Positions 17,419 to 25,603 of a DNA stretch of 64,000 nt are shown here, piece by piece. Both the position numbers and the translations under genes were made by a program. The notes under the pieces are model-generated. The model made no database searches, was not told where the DNA came from, and was given only the letters and a program-made list of their open reading frames with translations. This stretch comes from Magnetococcales bacterium WMHbinv6 (GTDB lineage Bacteria > Pseudomonadota > Magnetococcia > Magnetococcales > Magnetaquicoccaceae), in NCBI GenBank assembly GCA_002753135.1, contig PDZV01000009.1:1-64000 (forward strand), read 5' to 3'. Positions within the stretch are counted from its first letter, which is position 1. Every line of letters begins with the position of its first letter.

Positions 17419-18018
17419 TTACAAAATATCAAAATGTTCCAACTCCAGCAAACGACGCAGAGCAATCAAGGGTAAACCGATAAGTGCGGTCGGATCTTCC
17501 CCAAGCAAACGTTCAAACAACACGATCCCCAACCCCTCTGATTTAAAACTACACGCACAATCATAAGGCATATCTCGACGCAAATAGCGCTCTATCACCC
17601 CCTCATCCAGGGTACGAAACACCACCTGAAAGGGCACGACCGTGCTGTGACAACGACCAGAAGCGCTATGATACAACACCAGCCCGTTGAGAAACTGTAC
17701 CGTTTGCCCAGAAACCTGCCGCAATTGCCGGAGCGCCGCTTCATGACTGCCGGGTTTACTGAGCAAAATTGCCTGTGGATCCGTTTCATCACCCAGCACC
17801 GCCACCTGATCGGCACCGATGATCAAGGCATCCACATAACCATTGGCCACTGCACGGGCTTTTGCTTCTGCCAGACGCAGGGCCAACTGACGAGGCGTTT
17901 CCCCCGGCAGAGGGGTCTCATCCACCCCCGGGCGGGCCGTCTCATAGGCCAAACCGTAACGGTCCAGCAATTGACGACGATAGGGCGAGGTGGAGGCCAA
18001 AACCAAGGTCGGTTTCAT
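17419..18018 (-). CDS. yceF: Maf-family nucleotide pyrophosphatase, YceF type
   Basis: 199 residues matching the Maf/YceF branch throughout: 'LVLASTSPYRRQLL', 'PGVDETPLPGETPRQLALRL', 'IIGADQVAVLGDE', 'CACSFKSEGLGIVLFERLLG' and 'DPTALIGLPLIAL'. YceF enzymes hydrolyse 7-methyl-GTP; other Maf branches act on dTTP, UTP and modified pyrimidine triphosphates, so this is a house-cleaning enzyme against non-canonical nucleotides. The ATG at 18018 has GAGG five bases upstream and lies seven bases after the stop of the preceding membrane-protein gene. It is the last gene of a seven-gene minus-strand set that includes dcd. Confidence 0.93.
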   Translation of the reverse strand: MKPTLVLASTSPYRRQLLDRYGLAYETARPGVDETPLPGETPRQLALRLAEAKARAVANGYVDALIIGADQVAVLGDETDPQAILLSKPGSHEAALRQLRQVSGQTVQFLNGLVLYHSASGRCHSTVVPFQVVFRTLDEGVIERYLRRDMPYDCACSFKSEGLGIVLFERLLGEDPTALIGLPLIALRRLLELEHFDIL

Positions 18019-18025
18019 CACCACC

Positions 18026-18655
18026 TCACGGGGCAAATTGATAATAGATCAACTCCACAGAGACCTGATCCAGCCAACCCAAAGGTGCCTGCGTGGCATC
18101 CACATAAAAATCGCGCACCTCATCCGGGCGCATCGGTTTCACCTTGTCGCCATACAAACCACCAGAGACCACCAGCGGGTTGACGGCTCGACGGGCCAAT
18201 AATGTGGCCTTGTTATCCAGGAAAAGAATATCCATCCTGGCGTTATCCACCACCCGATTGCCATGGTGGGAGATGCGGACCTGAATGCGCGGTTGCTCAG
18301 GCAGCGATTTGTCGATTTCAATCTGATCGACCAACAGCAACCCCCGGTCAAAAGCGGGCGATTTGCCGCTTTCAATTCTGACCCCCCCTTTGATCCGGGC
18401 ATTGACCGCTGCCGAAACCTGATTGAGTTTTTCTGCCTCACTGCCCCAATCTTTCTGCGGATCAAAGGCCACTGGCGGCAGTTCGGGAATCCATTGCGTC
18501 AACCAGTTGCCTTTCGGTTTGCTGTCTGCCAAAGCCAATTCGGCATCCGAGGGGCGGACAAACATCATCCGAAAGCCCACGACCAACAGGATGATTCCCA
18601 ACAGCGCTCCACCGGCGATCATCCATACCCGCTTGTTTTTGATGGCCTCAATCAT
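18026..18655 (-). CDS. Single-pass membrane protein of unknown function
   Basis: 209 residues with one N-terminal membrane helix ('VWMIAGGALLGIILLVVGF') and a periplasmic-type remainder. The C-terminal half looks like a beta-sandwich ('PRIQVRISHHGNRVVDNARM', 'DEVRDFYVDATQAPLGW'), reminiscent of domains that describe protein-protein or ligand contacts, but I do not recognise a family. The ATG at 18655 has GGAGG close upstream and overlaps the dcd stop by eight bases, so it is translationally coupled to dcd. That makes it an odd partner for soluble nucleotide enzymes. A longer frame to 18727 would overlap dcd more deeply and is not favoured. Confidence 0.75.
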   Translation of the reverse strand: MIEAIKNKRVWMIAGGALLGIILLVVGFRMMFVRPSDAELALADSKPKGNWLTQWIPELPPVAFDPQKDWGSEAEKLNQVSAAVNARIKGGVRIESGKSPAFDRGLLLVDQIEIDKSLPEQPRIQVRISHHGNRVVDNARMDILFLDNKATLLARRAVNPLVVSGGLYGDKVKPMRPDEVRDFYVDATQAPLGWLDQVSVELIYYQFAP

Positions 18656-19247
18656 CTTTGCCCTCCGCATAGGAATCCTGCACGATACGACTGGAAAGGG
18701 GTCCGTCCTGACCGTGATACTTGGCACCCTGCTTCACCCCATACGGCTTACTGGTCGGCGAAGAGAGCAGTTCAAAAGAGATGGCACCGATACGCATACC
18801 CGGCTTCAATGCCAGCGGCAACCGTCCCGCATTAAAAAATTCAAAGGTGATGTGGCCATCCCAGCCCGGATCGACCGCATGCGCCGTGATATGTACCATC
18901 AAACCGACACGGGCCAAACTGCTGCGCCCATCCAACCAACCGACAATATGGTCGGCCAAACGCACCCGCTCCAGGGTCATGCCCAAGGCAAACTCGCCCG
19001 GATGGAGAAAAAATTGTTCATTTTCACCAAGCTCAACCGTTTTCATGATCTGCTCGGAGACCGAATAGCGACCAGAAATGGCCGACAAATCCAAAAACGG
19101 CGTCGCACTCGGCTGAAAGGTCTGAAAACGGTTCCCCAAGCGGACATCCACGGAAAAAGAGCCAAAACTCTCCGCAGAAGGCCGTGGTTCAACGACAATC
19201 TCACCACTGGCCATGCGCTGCAACACATCCCGATCCGACAATCTCAT
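18648..19247 (-). CDS. dcd: dCTP deaminase
   Basis: 199 residues of the trimeric dUTPase/dCTP-deaminase fold. Diagnostic segments are 'MRLSDRDVLQRM', 'SFSVDVRLGNRF', 'FFLHPGEFALGMTLERVRL', 'GWLDGRSSLARVGLMVHITA', 'HAVDPGWDGHITFEFFN' and 'GMRIGAISFELL'. The Ala-His before the catalytic-region acid matches dCTP deaminase. It yields dUTP from dCTP, which then needs a dUTPase to give dUMP for thymidylate synthesis. It overlaps the upstream ParB-like gene by four bases and the downstream membrane-protein gene by eight. The same operon holds a thymidylate-synthase-like gene at 20597-22087. Confidence 0.95.
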   Translation of the reverse strand: MRLSDRDVLQRMASGEIVVEPRPSAESFGSFSVDVRLGNRFQTFQPSATPFLDLSAISGRYSVSEQIMKTVELGENEQFFLHPGEFALGMTLERVRLADHIVGWLDGRSSLARVGLMVHITAHAVDPGWDGHITFEFFNAGRLPLALKPGMRIGAISFELLSSPTSKPYGVKQGAKYHGQDGPLSSRIVQDSYAEGKDD

Positions 19248-19888
19248 ATAAGAATACTCCGCTTGCGCTGCTTTTGAATGCCGGGAAACACTTCATTGAA
19301 ATCCCGAAACAGATCTTTATAGTTCTCTGGATCGCGATAGGCTTTTTTTACATAGTCGGCAGGCAAAACCGACAACTCCTGCACATCATCCCAACCGTTG
19401 GCCAGCGGATAGGCATAATAGGGCCACTGCCGGGGCACGTTCGTTACTGCAACGACATGAATCGGCAACCCCATGCGCATGGCCGTATAGACCCGGTGCA
19501 TGCCATCGTTGATCAGTGGCAGCACACGCCCATCCGGTTCATGCGACATTTCCACCACAGGCGGCGTCAATGGAATCGGCCCCTCCTCCTCCTCTTCCTC
19601 TCCATAACGGAGCCAGAACAACAAACCGCCCGACAAGGCAAAAATGTTGATCCCCTGCTGCAAAAAAAGCGTATACAAAGTGTGCAGGCGTTGATGGTCC
19701 TCTTGCAAGACATAATTCTGTGCCGGATACAACGAACGGGGATCCACATCCCGCCACAACTGTAGCGCAGACTGTTCATAAATCAACGGTCGACCAAAAC
19801 CGCGCAAGCGGGTCTGCTGCAAACGCTGCAATAACAGCTCTTCGCTCAGGGTTTCCATACGGGTAATGGTCAGCGCTTGTTTGGACAC
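19244..19888 (-). CDS. ParB-like-fold protein of unknown function
   Basis: 214 residues. The central block 'VLPLINDGMHRVYTAMRMGL' carries a DGxHR signature as in ParB/Srx-type nucleotide-binding domains, followed by 'IHVVAVTNVPRQWPYYAYPL'. An acidic run of six Glu sits in the middle ('RYGEEEEEEGP'), where length may vary between strains. It likely begins at the GTG at 19888, seven bases after the HAD stop, with AGAAGG crowded against the start; an ATG at 19858 has no ribosome site. It is coupled to dcd by an ATGA overlap. ParB-like domains are now known as CTP or ATP enzymes, which would fit a nucleotide operon, but that is inference. Confidence 0.6.
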   Translation of the reverse strand: MSKQALTITRMETLSEELLLQRLQQTRLRGFGRPLIYEQSALQLWRDVDPRSLYPAQNYVLQEDHQRLHTLYTLFLQQGINIFALSGGLLFWLRYGEEEEEEGPIPLTPPVVEMSHEPDGRVLPLINDGMHRVYTAMRMGLPIHVVAVTNVPRQWPYYAYPLANGWDDVQELSVLPADYVKKAYRDPENYKDLFRDFNEVFPGIQKQRKRSILI

Positions 19889-19894
19889 CTTCTG

Positions 19895-20590
19895 TTACTC
19901 CCGGTTCAATTGACCAGCCATCCATTGCCGGAAATGGTCAGCCGACAAACTTTCCAGCGAAGCCACGGTCACATCCGGCTTTGGCAGAGAGCCATTGACA
20001 ACCGCCACCAACTCCGGCAACTCCTTGTGCGGACGATGCAGCACCCAGACCGTTTTCAGCCCCAATTGGCGGGCAGGGGCCACATCCATGGTATAGGTAT
20101 CCCCCACCATGATCACCTGTTCTGCCGACAGGCCGGTCTGTTGCACCGCCCGACGATAGAGTTCTGGCTCTGGTTTGGCAATTCCCTGCTGAAAGGAGTA
20201 AAAACCAGGGCAACAGAGACTCTCCTTCGGCAGCAACTGCCGGAACCCCTCATAAAAAGGGCTCCAGATATTGGAAATAAAACCAAACGGTATTTTTTGC
20301 TCCTGCAGTTGCGCCAAGAGGGTGCTGGCACCAGGCAACAGGTAGGCCTCTTCAATCTGCGCCCGCCACAACTGCCGCACCGTCTCTCGCGTTAACGAGT
20401 CAGAGGTATGAAACAGACCACCGATATGATCGGCCAACTGTTCGGCATCGGCAAAAGGATGGGTAAAGAGAATATCCATCAACACGGAGCGGGCCGACCC
20501 CGGCAGGCCCAACGCTTCCACCAGGCGGCGGGCCGGTCCCTGACTGGGACCGCCCATCAAGGTAAATCCGATATCAAAATAGATGAACAT
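19895..20590 (-). CDS. HAD-superfamily hydrolase
   Basis: 231 residues with the four HAD motifs. Motif I is 'YFDIGFTL', motif II 'GFISNIWSP', motif III Lys in 'GIAKPEPELYRRA', and motif IV 'VIMVGDTYTMDV'. In motif I the second Asp of DxD is Gly, a variant seen in several 'FDxGxTL' subfamilies that lack the usual acid-base residue. The cap is helical, as in YjjG-like phosphatases, many of which act on nucleotides such as dUMP and dTMP. A TTG three bases upstream is possible, but the ATG at 20590 is preferred. It follows the thymidylate-synthase-like gene by six bases. Confidence 0.88.
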   Translation of the reverse strand: MFIYFDIGFTLMGGPSQGPARRLVEALGLPGSARSVLMDILFTHPFADAEQLADHIGGLFHTSDSLTRETVRQLWRAQIEEAYLLPGASTLLAQLQEQKIPFGFISNIWSPFYEGFRQLLPKESLCCPGFYSFQQGIAKPEPELYRRAVQQTGLSAEQVIMVGDTYTMDVAPARQLGLKTVWVLHRPHKELPELVAVVNGSLPKPDVTVASLESLSADHFRQWMAGQLNRE

Positions 20591-20596
20591 CAACCG

Positions 20597-22087
20597 TTAC
20601 TCTTCCTGCTTCGTCACCGGCAGTTGCATCTGCCAGCGAGCCATCTCCCGCCCCAAAAACAGGGCATGCCCCACATCCGCAACTGCACAATCCCGAGCCA
20701 ACTGTTTTTCAATCACTTCACTGCTCCGCCCCCGATACTCTTTGAGCAGCTGTCCCTGATAGCGATGGTGGACCACCAACTCTGCGGCCTCTTGATCGAC
20801 GCTGATCACAAACTCCCCATGCGGATCGATGCGCATGCTGCGTCTGCCCGTCGCCGGATCCACCCGATCATCACTTTTTCTCGCCTCGGCCACGGCTTTG
20901 GCCCTGGTCAGACCATCCCCTTGCGGATCGATGCTGATTGAATGGCTGATCAAGGTCAACGTGCCGATCGCCAAACCGACCTCTTCGGCCACATGGCGCT
21001 GAATGGCCATTAAACCATAACAGTTACGCAACCAGCCATCCAGGGCATTATGGGTACGAAAGGTTGCCGTCAGGGTTAAGCTTTCTCCCCAGGTGCGGAA
21101 AAAGAGACTCACCAGACAGGGATGGCCGCGCACATCCAACAAAATATCGCGGCGACTGTCCCACAAAGAGAGATAGGCACGCCGTGACTCTCTATCCTCG
21201 CGCAAATGGGCGATGGCCAAGGCCAATCCATCCACCGGCTGTCCATCAAGCTGAAAATGGGCCCGTAAACGGTTGCCATAGGTATAGGGCTGTTCCATCG
21301 ACAGCCTGCCATCCAACAACGTCTGCTGATAGGCCTGCAAGGTCGGCAAAGAGAAGCCCCACTTGGCCAACACCTCCGCGCTTTCCACCTGTGGTTCCTC
21401 GACAACCACCTTGAGGTTCAACAGCTCAATCCGCTCTCCCTTGCGCAGTTGCCGGCGTTGGCCAAAGCGGAACAGACGAAAGACAACCTCCTGCCACGCC
21501 TCCAGAGGAGTATGGCGCAGAATGGTGTGTCCGGCAGGATGTGACGGATACCACTGCACTTCCGGCTGACTCAGGGTACGTTGCACCCGGGGCAAAGTAC
21601 AGGGCTGCAGCGCTGGCAGCGCGGCAAAAAAGGCCTGCAACCGGTTTGGCATCGTCTCTTCATTGTCTTGACTGAAATCCACCACCTGCAACGGACGATG
21701 GCGAAAATCCTCTGGCAGAACCGATCCGTCCAACCTTTTTTCCGTACCGATGATGCGCACCATGGCACTGCCCAGATAGTGGGAAGGTTCAACCCCCAGG
21801 GTGAAAAAATTGAGCAACTCCTGACGGGAACCTGCCAAATCTTTACCAAAAATCAAAATGGATGCAATCTGCGGATTGTATAACAGATTGAGCAACATTT
21901 CCGCCAAGCCGTTACCGTACAAGGTGCTGATCACGGCAATGCGCGAACAATGCGCTTGCAGATCGACCCCCCATTGCCCCAGTTTTTTGCGGATCAGCGC
22001 CGGAGGGGTCCACAACGTCACCACCCCCACATCACCCAGCGGATTGATTATCTGCAGACGATCCTTGTAATACAGGGGTTCAAACAT
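20597..22087 (-). CDS. Thymidylate-synthase-like protein with an N-terminal DUF4346/MtrA-like domain
   Basis: 496 residues. Residues ~1-180 ('NPLGDVGVVTLWTP', 'RIAVISTLYGNGLAEMLL', 'NPQIASILIFGKDLAGSRQE', 'MVRIIGTEKRLDG') resemble the DUF4346/MtrA-type domain, which is associated with pterin proteins. The C-terminal half resembles archaeal-type thymidylate synthase: 'RGHPCLVSLFFRTW' places a Cys (Cys324) where the catalytic Cys sits, and 'FRTHNALDGWLRNCYGL' plus 'AEEVGLAIGTLTLISHSISI' match the dUMP-binding helix and strand. The HxY phosphate-contact pair appears lost (S and D), so dUMP specificity is uncertain. The ATG at 22087 overlaps the upstream stop by eight bases; a GTG at 22108 is the alternative. 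Possibly it methylates or hydroxymethylates a nucleotide. Confidence 0.68.
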   Translation of the reverse strand: MFEPLYYKDRLQIINPLGDVGVVTLWTPPALIRKKLGQWGVDLQAHCSRIAVISTLYGNGLAEMLLNLLYNPQIASILIFGKDLAGSRQELLNFFTLGVEPSHYLGSAMVRIIGTEKRLDGSVLPEDFRHRPLQVVDFSQDNEETMPNRLQAFFAALPALQPCTLPRVQRTLSQPEVQWYPSHPAGHTILRHTPLEAWQEVVFRLFRFGQRRQLRKGERIELLNLKVVVEEPQVESAEVLAKWGFSLPTLQAYQQTLLDGRLSMEQPYTYGNRLRAHFQLDGQPVDGLALAIAHLREDRESRRAYLSLWDSRRDILLDVRGHPCLVSLFFRTWGESLTLTATFRTHNALDGWLRNCYGLMAIQRHVAEEVGLAIGTLTLISHSISIDPQGDGLTRAKAVAEARKSDDRVDPATGRRSMRIDPHGEFVISVDQEAAELVVHHRYQGQLLKEYRGRSSEVIEKQLARDCAVADVGHALFLGREMARWQMQLPVTKQEE

Positions 22088-23153
22088 TTGCTTCTTGGCT
22101 TTCGACACTCAGGATGCGCCGAATTTCGTCGGTTTTAAATCCTATCGCCATGGGCCGCCGCACACCGGGCAGCACAACCACATCGTAGAGTTCCTCGACA
22201 ATACCTTCCATCCGCAACCAATGAGGGCTATCGCCGCTACGCAGATCAATGACTTGCAGGCCGCAACGCGGCTCACTGCGCCGGGATTTGAGCAACTCAT
22301 CCAGAGGCAGACCGGAAAAAGTCTTATTATGCCGTGGTTTGGACAACCCAACCACCGCAAAATCGCCAAACAGGCTCAAGCCCCTCAGATAACCAGGACA
22401 AAAACAGACCGGCTCAAAACGCCCGCTCTGCAGATCGGCATAACCAAATTCGCCGGTACCGGAATTGAGCAGCCACAGGCGATCCTGGTGCCAGCGCGGA
22501 GAATGGGGCATGGACAAGCCGCGCAACACCACTTCATTGCTGGCAACATCGATCACCACCCCGCCATTGGCGCGATAATCACGCCAGCCATCGGCCACAT
22601 CCGATTCGCTCACCGCCGTGACATGGGCTGCCCGACCATCCCGCATGGCCAACCCGTTGAGATGGCAACGATCTTCAGCGGCCAGTTTGCTGAGAAAAGC
22701 AGGTTTCCACAACGGCTTGAAGCTGTGCGTCTCGCTTAAGGTGGCCAAACAACCAAACAGGGTGTTGACAAACAGCAGACGGCCATCCTGGTCAACCCCC
22801 ATATCATGAATATCGATATCGCCTGTGGTATAGCCGACCTGCGGCAGATAGAGACGATCAAAACCATCCTGCGACTGCCCGTTCTCCAGCACATTCTCAA
22901 AGCGCCACACCTGATACAAACTGCTCATATATAAACCGTTTTTGCTGGCACACAACCCCATGCAACGGTTGAAAGTGCGCTCAAAGACAGAGAGTTCCTG
23001 GTTGGCCTTGCTGCCCAAAAGAAAAAATTTACCGATCTGGTAGGTGGTAAAAGCCAAAGAGAGATTTTGTTCCGCCATCCAGGGTAACAGTTGCCGTGAA
23101 GTGGTGATTTCCAACGGTGGTGCCGAAACGGCTGGATCGGTCTGTTCCATCAT
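22080..23153 (-). CDS. TIGR03032-family (DUF4915) protein
   Basis: 357 residues with strong resemblance to the TIGR03032 family: 'LPWMAEQNLSLAFTTYQIGK', 'SVFERTFNRCMGLCAS', 'YTTGDIDIHDMGVDQDGRLL', 'HSPRWHQDRLWLLNSGTGEF' and 'LSLFGDFAVVGLSKPRHNKT'. The pattern implies a beta-propeller. Family members have no established activity; some are fused to TPR or glycosyl/prolyl-hydroxylase-like proteins. It has no signal peptide. The ATG at 23153 has AGGG 11 bases upstream; a frame reaching 23207 lacks a ribosome site. It is the first gene of the operon leading to dcd and yceF, divergent from tatD. Confidence 0.82.
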   Translation of the reverse strand: MMEQTDPAVSAPPLEITTSRQLLPWMAEQNLSLAFTTYQIGKFFLLGSKANQELSVFERTFNRCMGLCASKNGLYMSSLYQVWRFENVLENGQSQDGFDRLYLPQVGYTTGDIDIHDMGVDQDGRLLFVNTLFGCLATLSETHSFKPLWKPAFLSKLAAEDRCHLNGLAMRDGRAAHVTAVSESDVADGWRDYRANGGVVIDVASNEVVLRGLSMPHSPRWHQDRLWLLNSGTGEFGYADLQSGRFEPVCFCPGYLRGLSLFGDFAVVGLSKPRHNKTFSGLPLDELLKSRRSEPRCGLQVIDLRSGDSPHWLRMEGIVEELYDVVVLPGVRRPMAIGFKTDEIRRILSVESQEANV

Positions 23154-23279
23154 GCGACAAAATCCCTTAGAATAATAAAATGGAGGGGTGGCAAGATGCC
23201 TTTTCATGCAAACAGGTGGATGATAGCACTTCCCCTTTGATTTTTCTACCCTTTGTGGATATCAGAGCAACAGATACCG

Positions 23280-24038
23280 ATGATCGACACCCATTGCCAT
23301 CTGGATCATGAAGCCTTTGCAACCGATCGGGAGGCGGTTCTCCAGCGCAGTCAGTCCGTCGGGGTCAACGAATGGGTCATTCCGGCCATTACCCTGCCCC
23401 GTTTTGCTGCCATGCAGGCTTTGGCGTCGCCCCACGTTCACCTTGCTTTTGGCCTGCACCCCCTCTATTACGCCGACCACCCCGACGACGCCCTGAACCA
23501 ACTGGCCCATTGGTTGAACCACTCTCGCCCATTGGCCATCGGCGAAATCGGTCTGGACGGTATGGCACCCCGCGCTTCACAGCAACAACAGATGTACTGG
23601 TTTTCCGGTCAACTGGCCATGGCTCACGCCCTGGCGTTGCCGGTGCTGCTGCATGTGCGCAAATGTCATGAAGAGGTGTTGGCCTGCTTGCAGAACAGTC
23701 GATTCAGCGGCGGCGGCATTGTCCACGCCTTCAGCGGCAGCCTGCAACAGGCACAACGGTATCGCCAACTGGGTTTTTGCCTCGGCATCGGTGGCGTGGT
23801 CACCCGACCCCAGGCCAGACGTCTGCACGCGGTGGTACAGAGTGTCGCCGATGATGCCCTGGTCCTGGAGAGCGATGCCCCTGACCTGCCACCGTCAGCC
23901 TGTGTTGGACAACGCAACGAACCGGCCTTCATCTCCTGGGTCGTACAGGCTCTGGCCGAACTGCGGCAAACGACGGAGAGTCACATTGCCACCATGACTA
24001 CCAACAACGCCCGAAAAGTGTTACGGTTGCCCAAATAA
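23280..24038 (+). CDS. tatD: TatD-family metal-dependent hydrolase
   Basis: 252 residues. The metal site opens with 'MIDTHCHLDHEAF' (His5, His7), continues with 'AIGEIGLDGM', 'LLHVRKCHEEV' and 'GIVHAFSGSL', and closes with 'LVLESDAPDLPP'. TatD-family enzymes are DNases or D-aminoacyl-tRNA deacylases; in Gram-negatives they are linked to DNA repair and quality control. The ATG at 23280 is the natural start for the family although its ribosome site is weak; a TTG at 23253 is possible. It is followed 27 bases later by tcdA. Confidence 0.93.
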   Translation: MIDTHCHLDHEAFATDREAVLQRSQSVGVNEWVIPAITLPRFAAMQALASPHVHLAFGLHPLYYADHPDDALNQLAHWLNHSRPLAIGEIGLDGMAPRASQQQQMYWFSGQLAMAHALALPVLLHVRKCHEEVLACLQNSRFSGGGIVHAFSGSLQQAQRYRQLGFCLGIGGVVTRPQARRLHAVVQSVADDALVLESDAPDLPPSACVGQRNEPAFISWVVQALAELRQTTESHIATMTTNNARKVLRLPK

Positions 24039-24065
24039 TTTTCCTGCCCCAGACGGTCACTGACG

Positions 24066-24800
24066 ATGGATCTCTCCTTTGCCTCCGCTTTGCAATCGCG
24101 CACCGCCATCCTGCTCGGCGAGGCAGGCCTTGCCCGTTTGCAACAGAGCCATATTCTGCTGGCCGGTTTGGGCGGTGTTGGCAGTTATGCTGCGGAAGCG
24201 TTGGCACGGGCCGGTATCGGACGTTTGACCCTGATCGACCACGATGTGGTTGCCCCGTCCAACATCAACCGTCAACTGCCAGCCACCCTCACCACACTGG
24301 GCCAAAAAAAGGTGGTCGTCATGGGACAACGGCTTGCCGACATTCATCCGCACTGTCAACTTGAACTGCTTGATCAATTTTTGCTGCCAGAGACCATTCC
24401 TGAGTTGTTGGAAAAAACCCGCCCCGATTGGGTTCTGGATGCCATTGATTCCCTCAATTGCAAAGTGGCATTGCTGCTGGCGGCCCAAGAACGGTCCATT
24501 GCGGTGGCCAGCAGCATGGGCGCGGGCGGGCGACTGGATCCGACCCGCATTACGGTAAGCGATGTTTTGGATACACAAATTTGCCCGCTGGCACGGGAAG
24601 TCCGCAGCCGTCTGCGGCGCAGGGGGGCAAAGCGGGGTATTATAGCGGTCTGGTCAACGGAAAACCCACACCCGCCGGCACCACCAGAAGCCAACGAACA
24701 TGGCCGCAGCCGGGCGGTAAACGGCACGATCAGCTATCTGCCCGCCCTGTTTGGACTGACGCTGGCAGGGATAGCCATTCAAGCGTTATTGCAAAAATAA
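24066..24800 (+). CDS. tcdA: tRNA threonylcarbamoyladenosine dehydratase
   Basis: 244 residues of the E1-like ThiF/MoeB superfamily. The ATP site reads 'ILLAGLGGVGSYAAEALAR', then 'RLTLIDHDVVAPSNINRQL', 'LGQKKVVVMGQRLADIHP' and 'DAIDSLNCKVALL'. 'LPALFGLTLAGIAIQ' near the end is typical of TcdA/CsdL, which cyclises t6A at tRNA position 37 to ct6A. There are no zinc-binding CxxC pairs as in MoeB, which favours TcdA. It is convergent with the FNR-type gene, with only 17 bases between the two stops and no hairpin. Confidence 0.9.
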   Translation: MDLSFASALQSRTAILLGEAGLARLQQSHILLAGLGGVGSYAAEALARAGIGRLTLIDHDVVAPSNINRQLPATLTTLGQKKVVVMGQRLADIHPHCQLELLDQFLLPETIPELLEKTRPDWVLDAIDSLNCKVALLLAAQERSIAVASSMGAGGRLDPTRITVSDVLDTQICPLAREVRSRLRRRGAKRGIIAVWSTENPHPPAPPEANEHGRSRAVNGTISYLPALFGLTLAGIAIQALLQK

Positions 24801-24817
24801 AGGAGGGCAAAAAAATA

Positions 24818-25603
24818 TCAGGGCGCAGACTGATGGGTCGGCATCACATACTGCGCAATCTCTTGCATGGCGGGAATATCCAACAGACGTACATGTTTGC
24901 CGGTCACATTCAGCAGTTTTTTGGTCTGAAAACGTTTGAAGGTACGGCTGACCGTCTCCATGGAAATACCCAGAAAATTGGCAATATCCTGACGCAACAT
25001 GGCCAGTCGAAACAGTTCGCCACCCAATCCGTGCCGCGTATAGCGCTCCGACAGATTCAGCAGAAAAGCGGCCAGACGTTCATCGGCGCTCTGCCGGGCT
25101 GACAAAATAAAATGATGTTGCTGTTTGGCCAAATGAATCGCCAACACATTGATCAACTGTTCCTGAAAATGGGGAAAGCGGTCGCCCAACAAATCCAGTT
25201 GATTGAGAGGCAACCAGCACACTTGCGTGTTTTCCAGGGCAACGGCAGTCGATTGATAATGGGTGGTACGGATGGCTTCCAGTCCCAAGAGTTCACCAGG
25301 CAAAATAAAACTGAGGATACGCTCTGTCTGCTGCGGGGTATTGAGATAGGCCTTGACCCCCCCCTCTTTGATGGCATACACCCCATGAAAGGGTTGCCCT
25401 TCCCGGAAGACGGTCTCTCCTTTGGGAACCGGTCGTTGCCGAAAGAGAAAAATTTGCGCCAATTCCAATGGAATTTCATTGAACAACTGCAAGAAACCGT
25501 GAAATTCGCATTGGGCGCAAGCCACTTCATTGCGCCGTGGCGAACGAATGTTGATCATCCGTTCTGCCACGCCAGAAGCAGCCTTCTTTTCAGTAGGATG
25601 CAC
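24818..25603 (-). CDS. FNR/CRP-family regulator with an incomplete Fe-S cysteine set
   Basis: 261 residues. The cyclic-nucleotide-fold sensor (~45-165) and C-terminal winged helix are clear; the recognition helix 'QDIANFLGISMETVSRTFKRFQ'-type segment (about residues 205-227) carries the E..SR residues of FNR that read TTGAT half-sites. E. coli FNR binds a [4Fe-4S] cluster with Cys20, 23, 29 and 122. Here Cys29 and Cys32 ('VACAQCEFHG') and Cys129 ('TQVCWLP') match three of these, but the third N-terminal Cys is Leu. A cluster could use another ligand or be absent. The start is taken as the GTG at 25603 with a purine-rich site upstream; an ATG at 25558 keeps all three Cys. It likely regulates low-oxygen genes. 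Confidence 0.9.
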   Translation of the reverse strand: MHPTEKKAASGVAERMINIRSPRRNEVACAQCEFHGFLQLFNEIPLELAQIFLFRQRPVPKGETVFREGQPFHGVYAIKEGGVKAYLNTPQQTERILSFILPGELLGLEAIRTTHYQSTAVALENTQVCWLPLNQLDLLGDRFPHFQEQLINVLAIHLAKQQHHFILSARQSADERLAAFLLNLSERYTRHGLGGELFRLAMLRQDIANFLGISMETVSRTFKRFQTKKLLNVTGKHVRLLDIPAMQEIAQYVMPTHQSAP

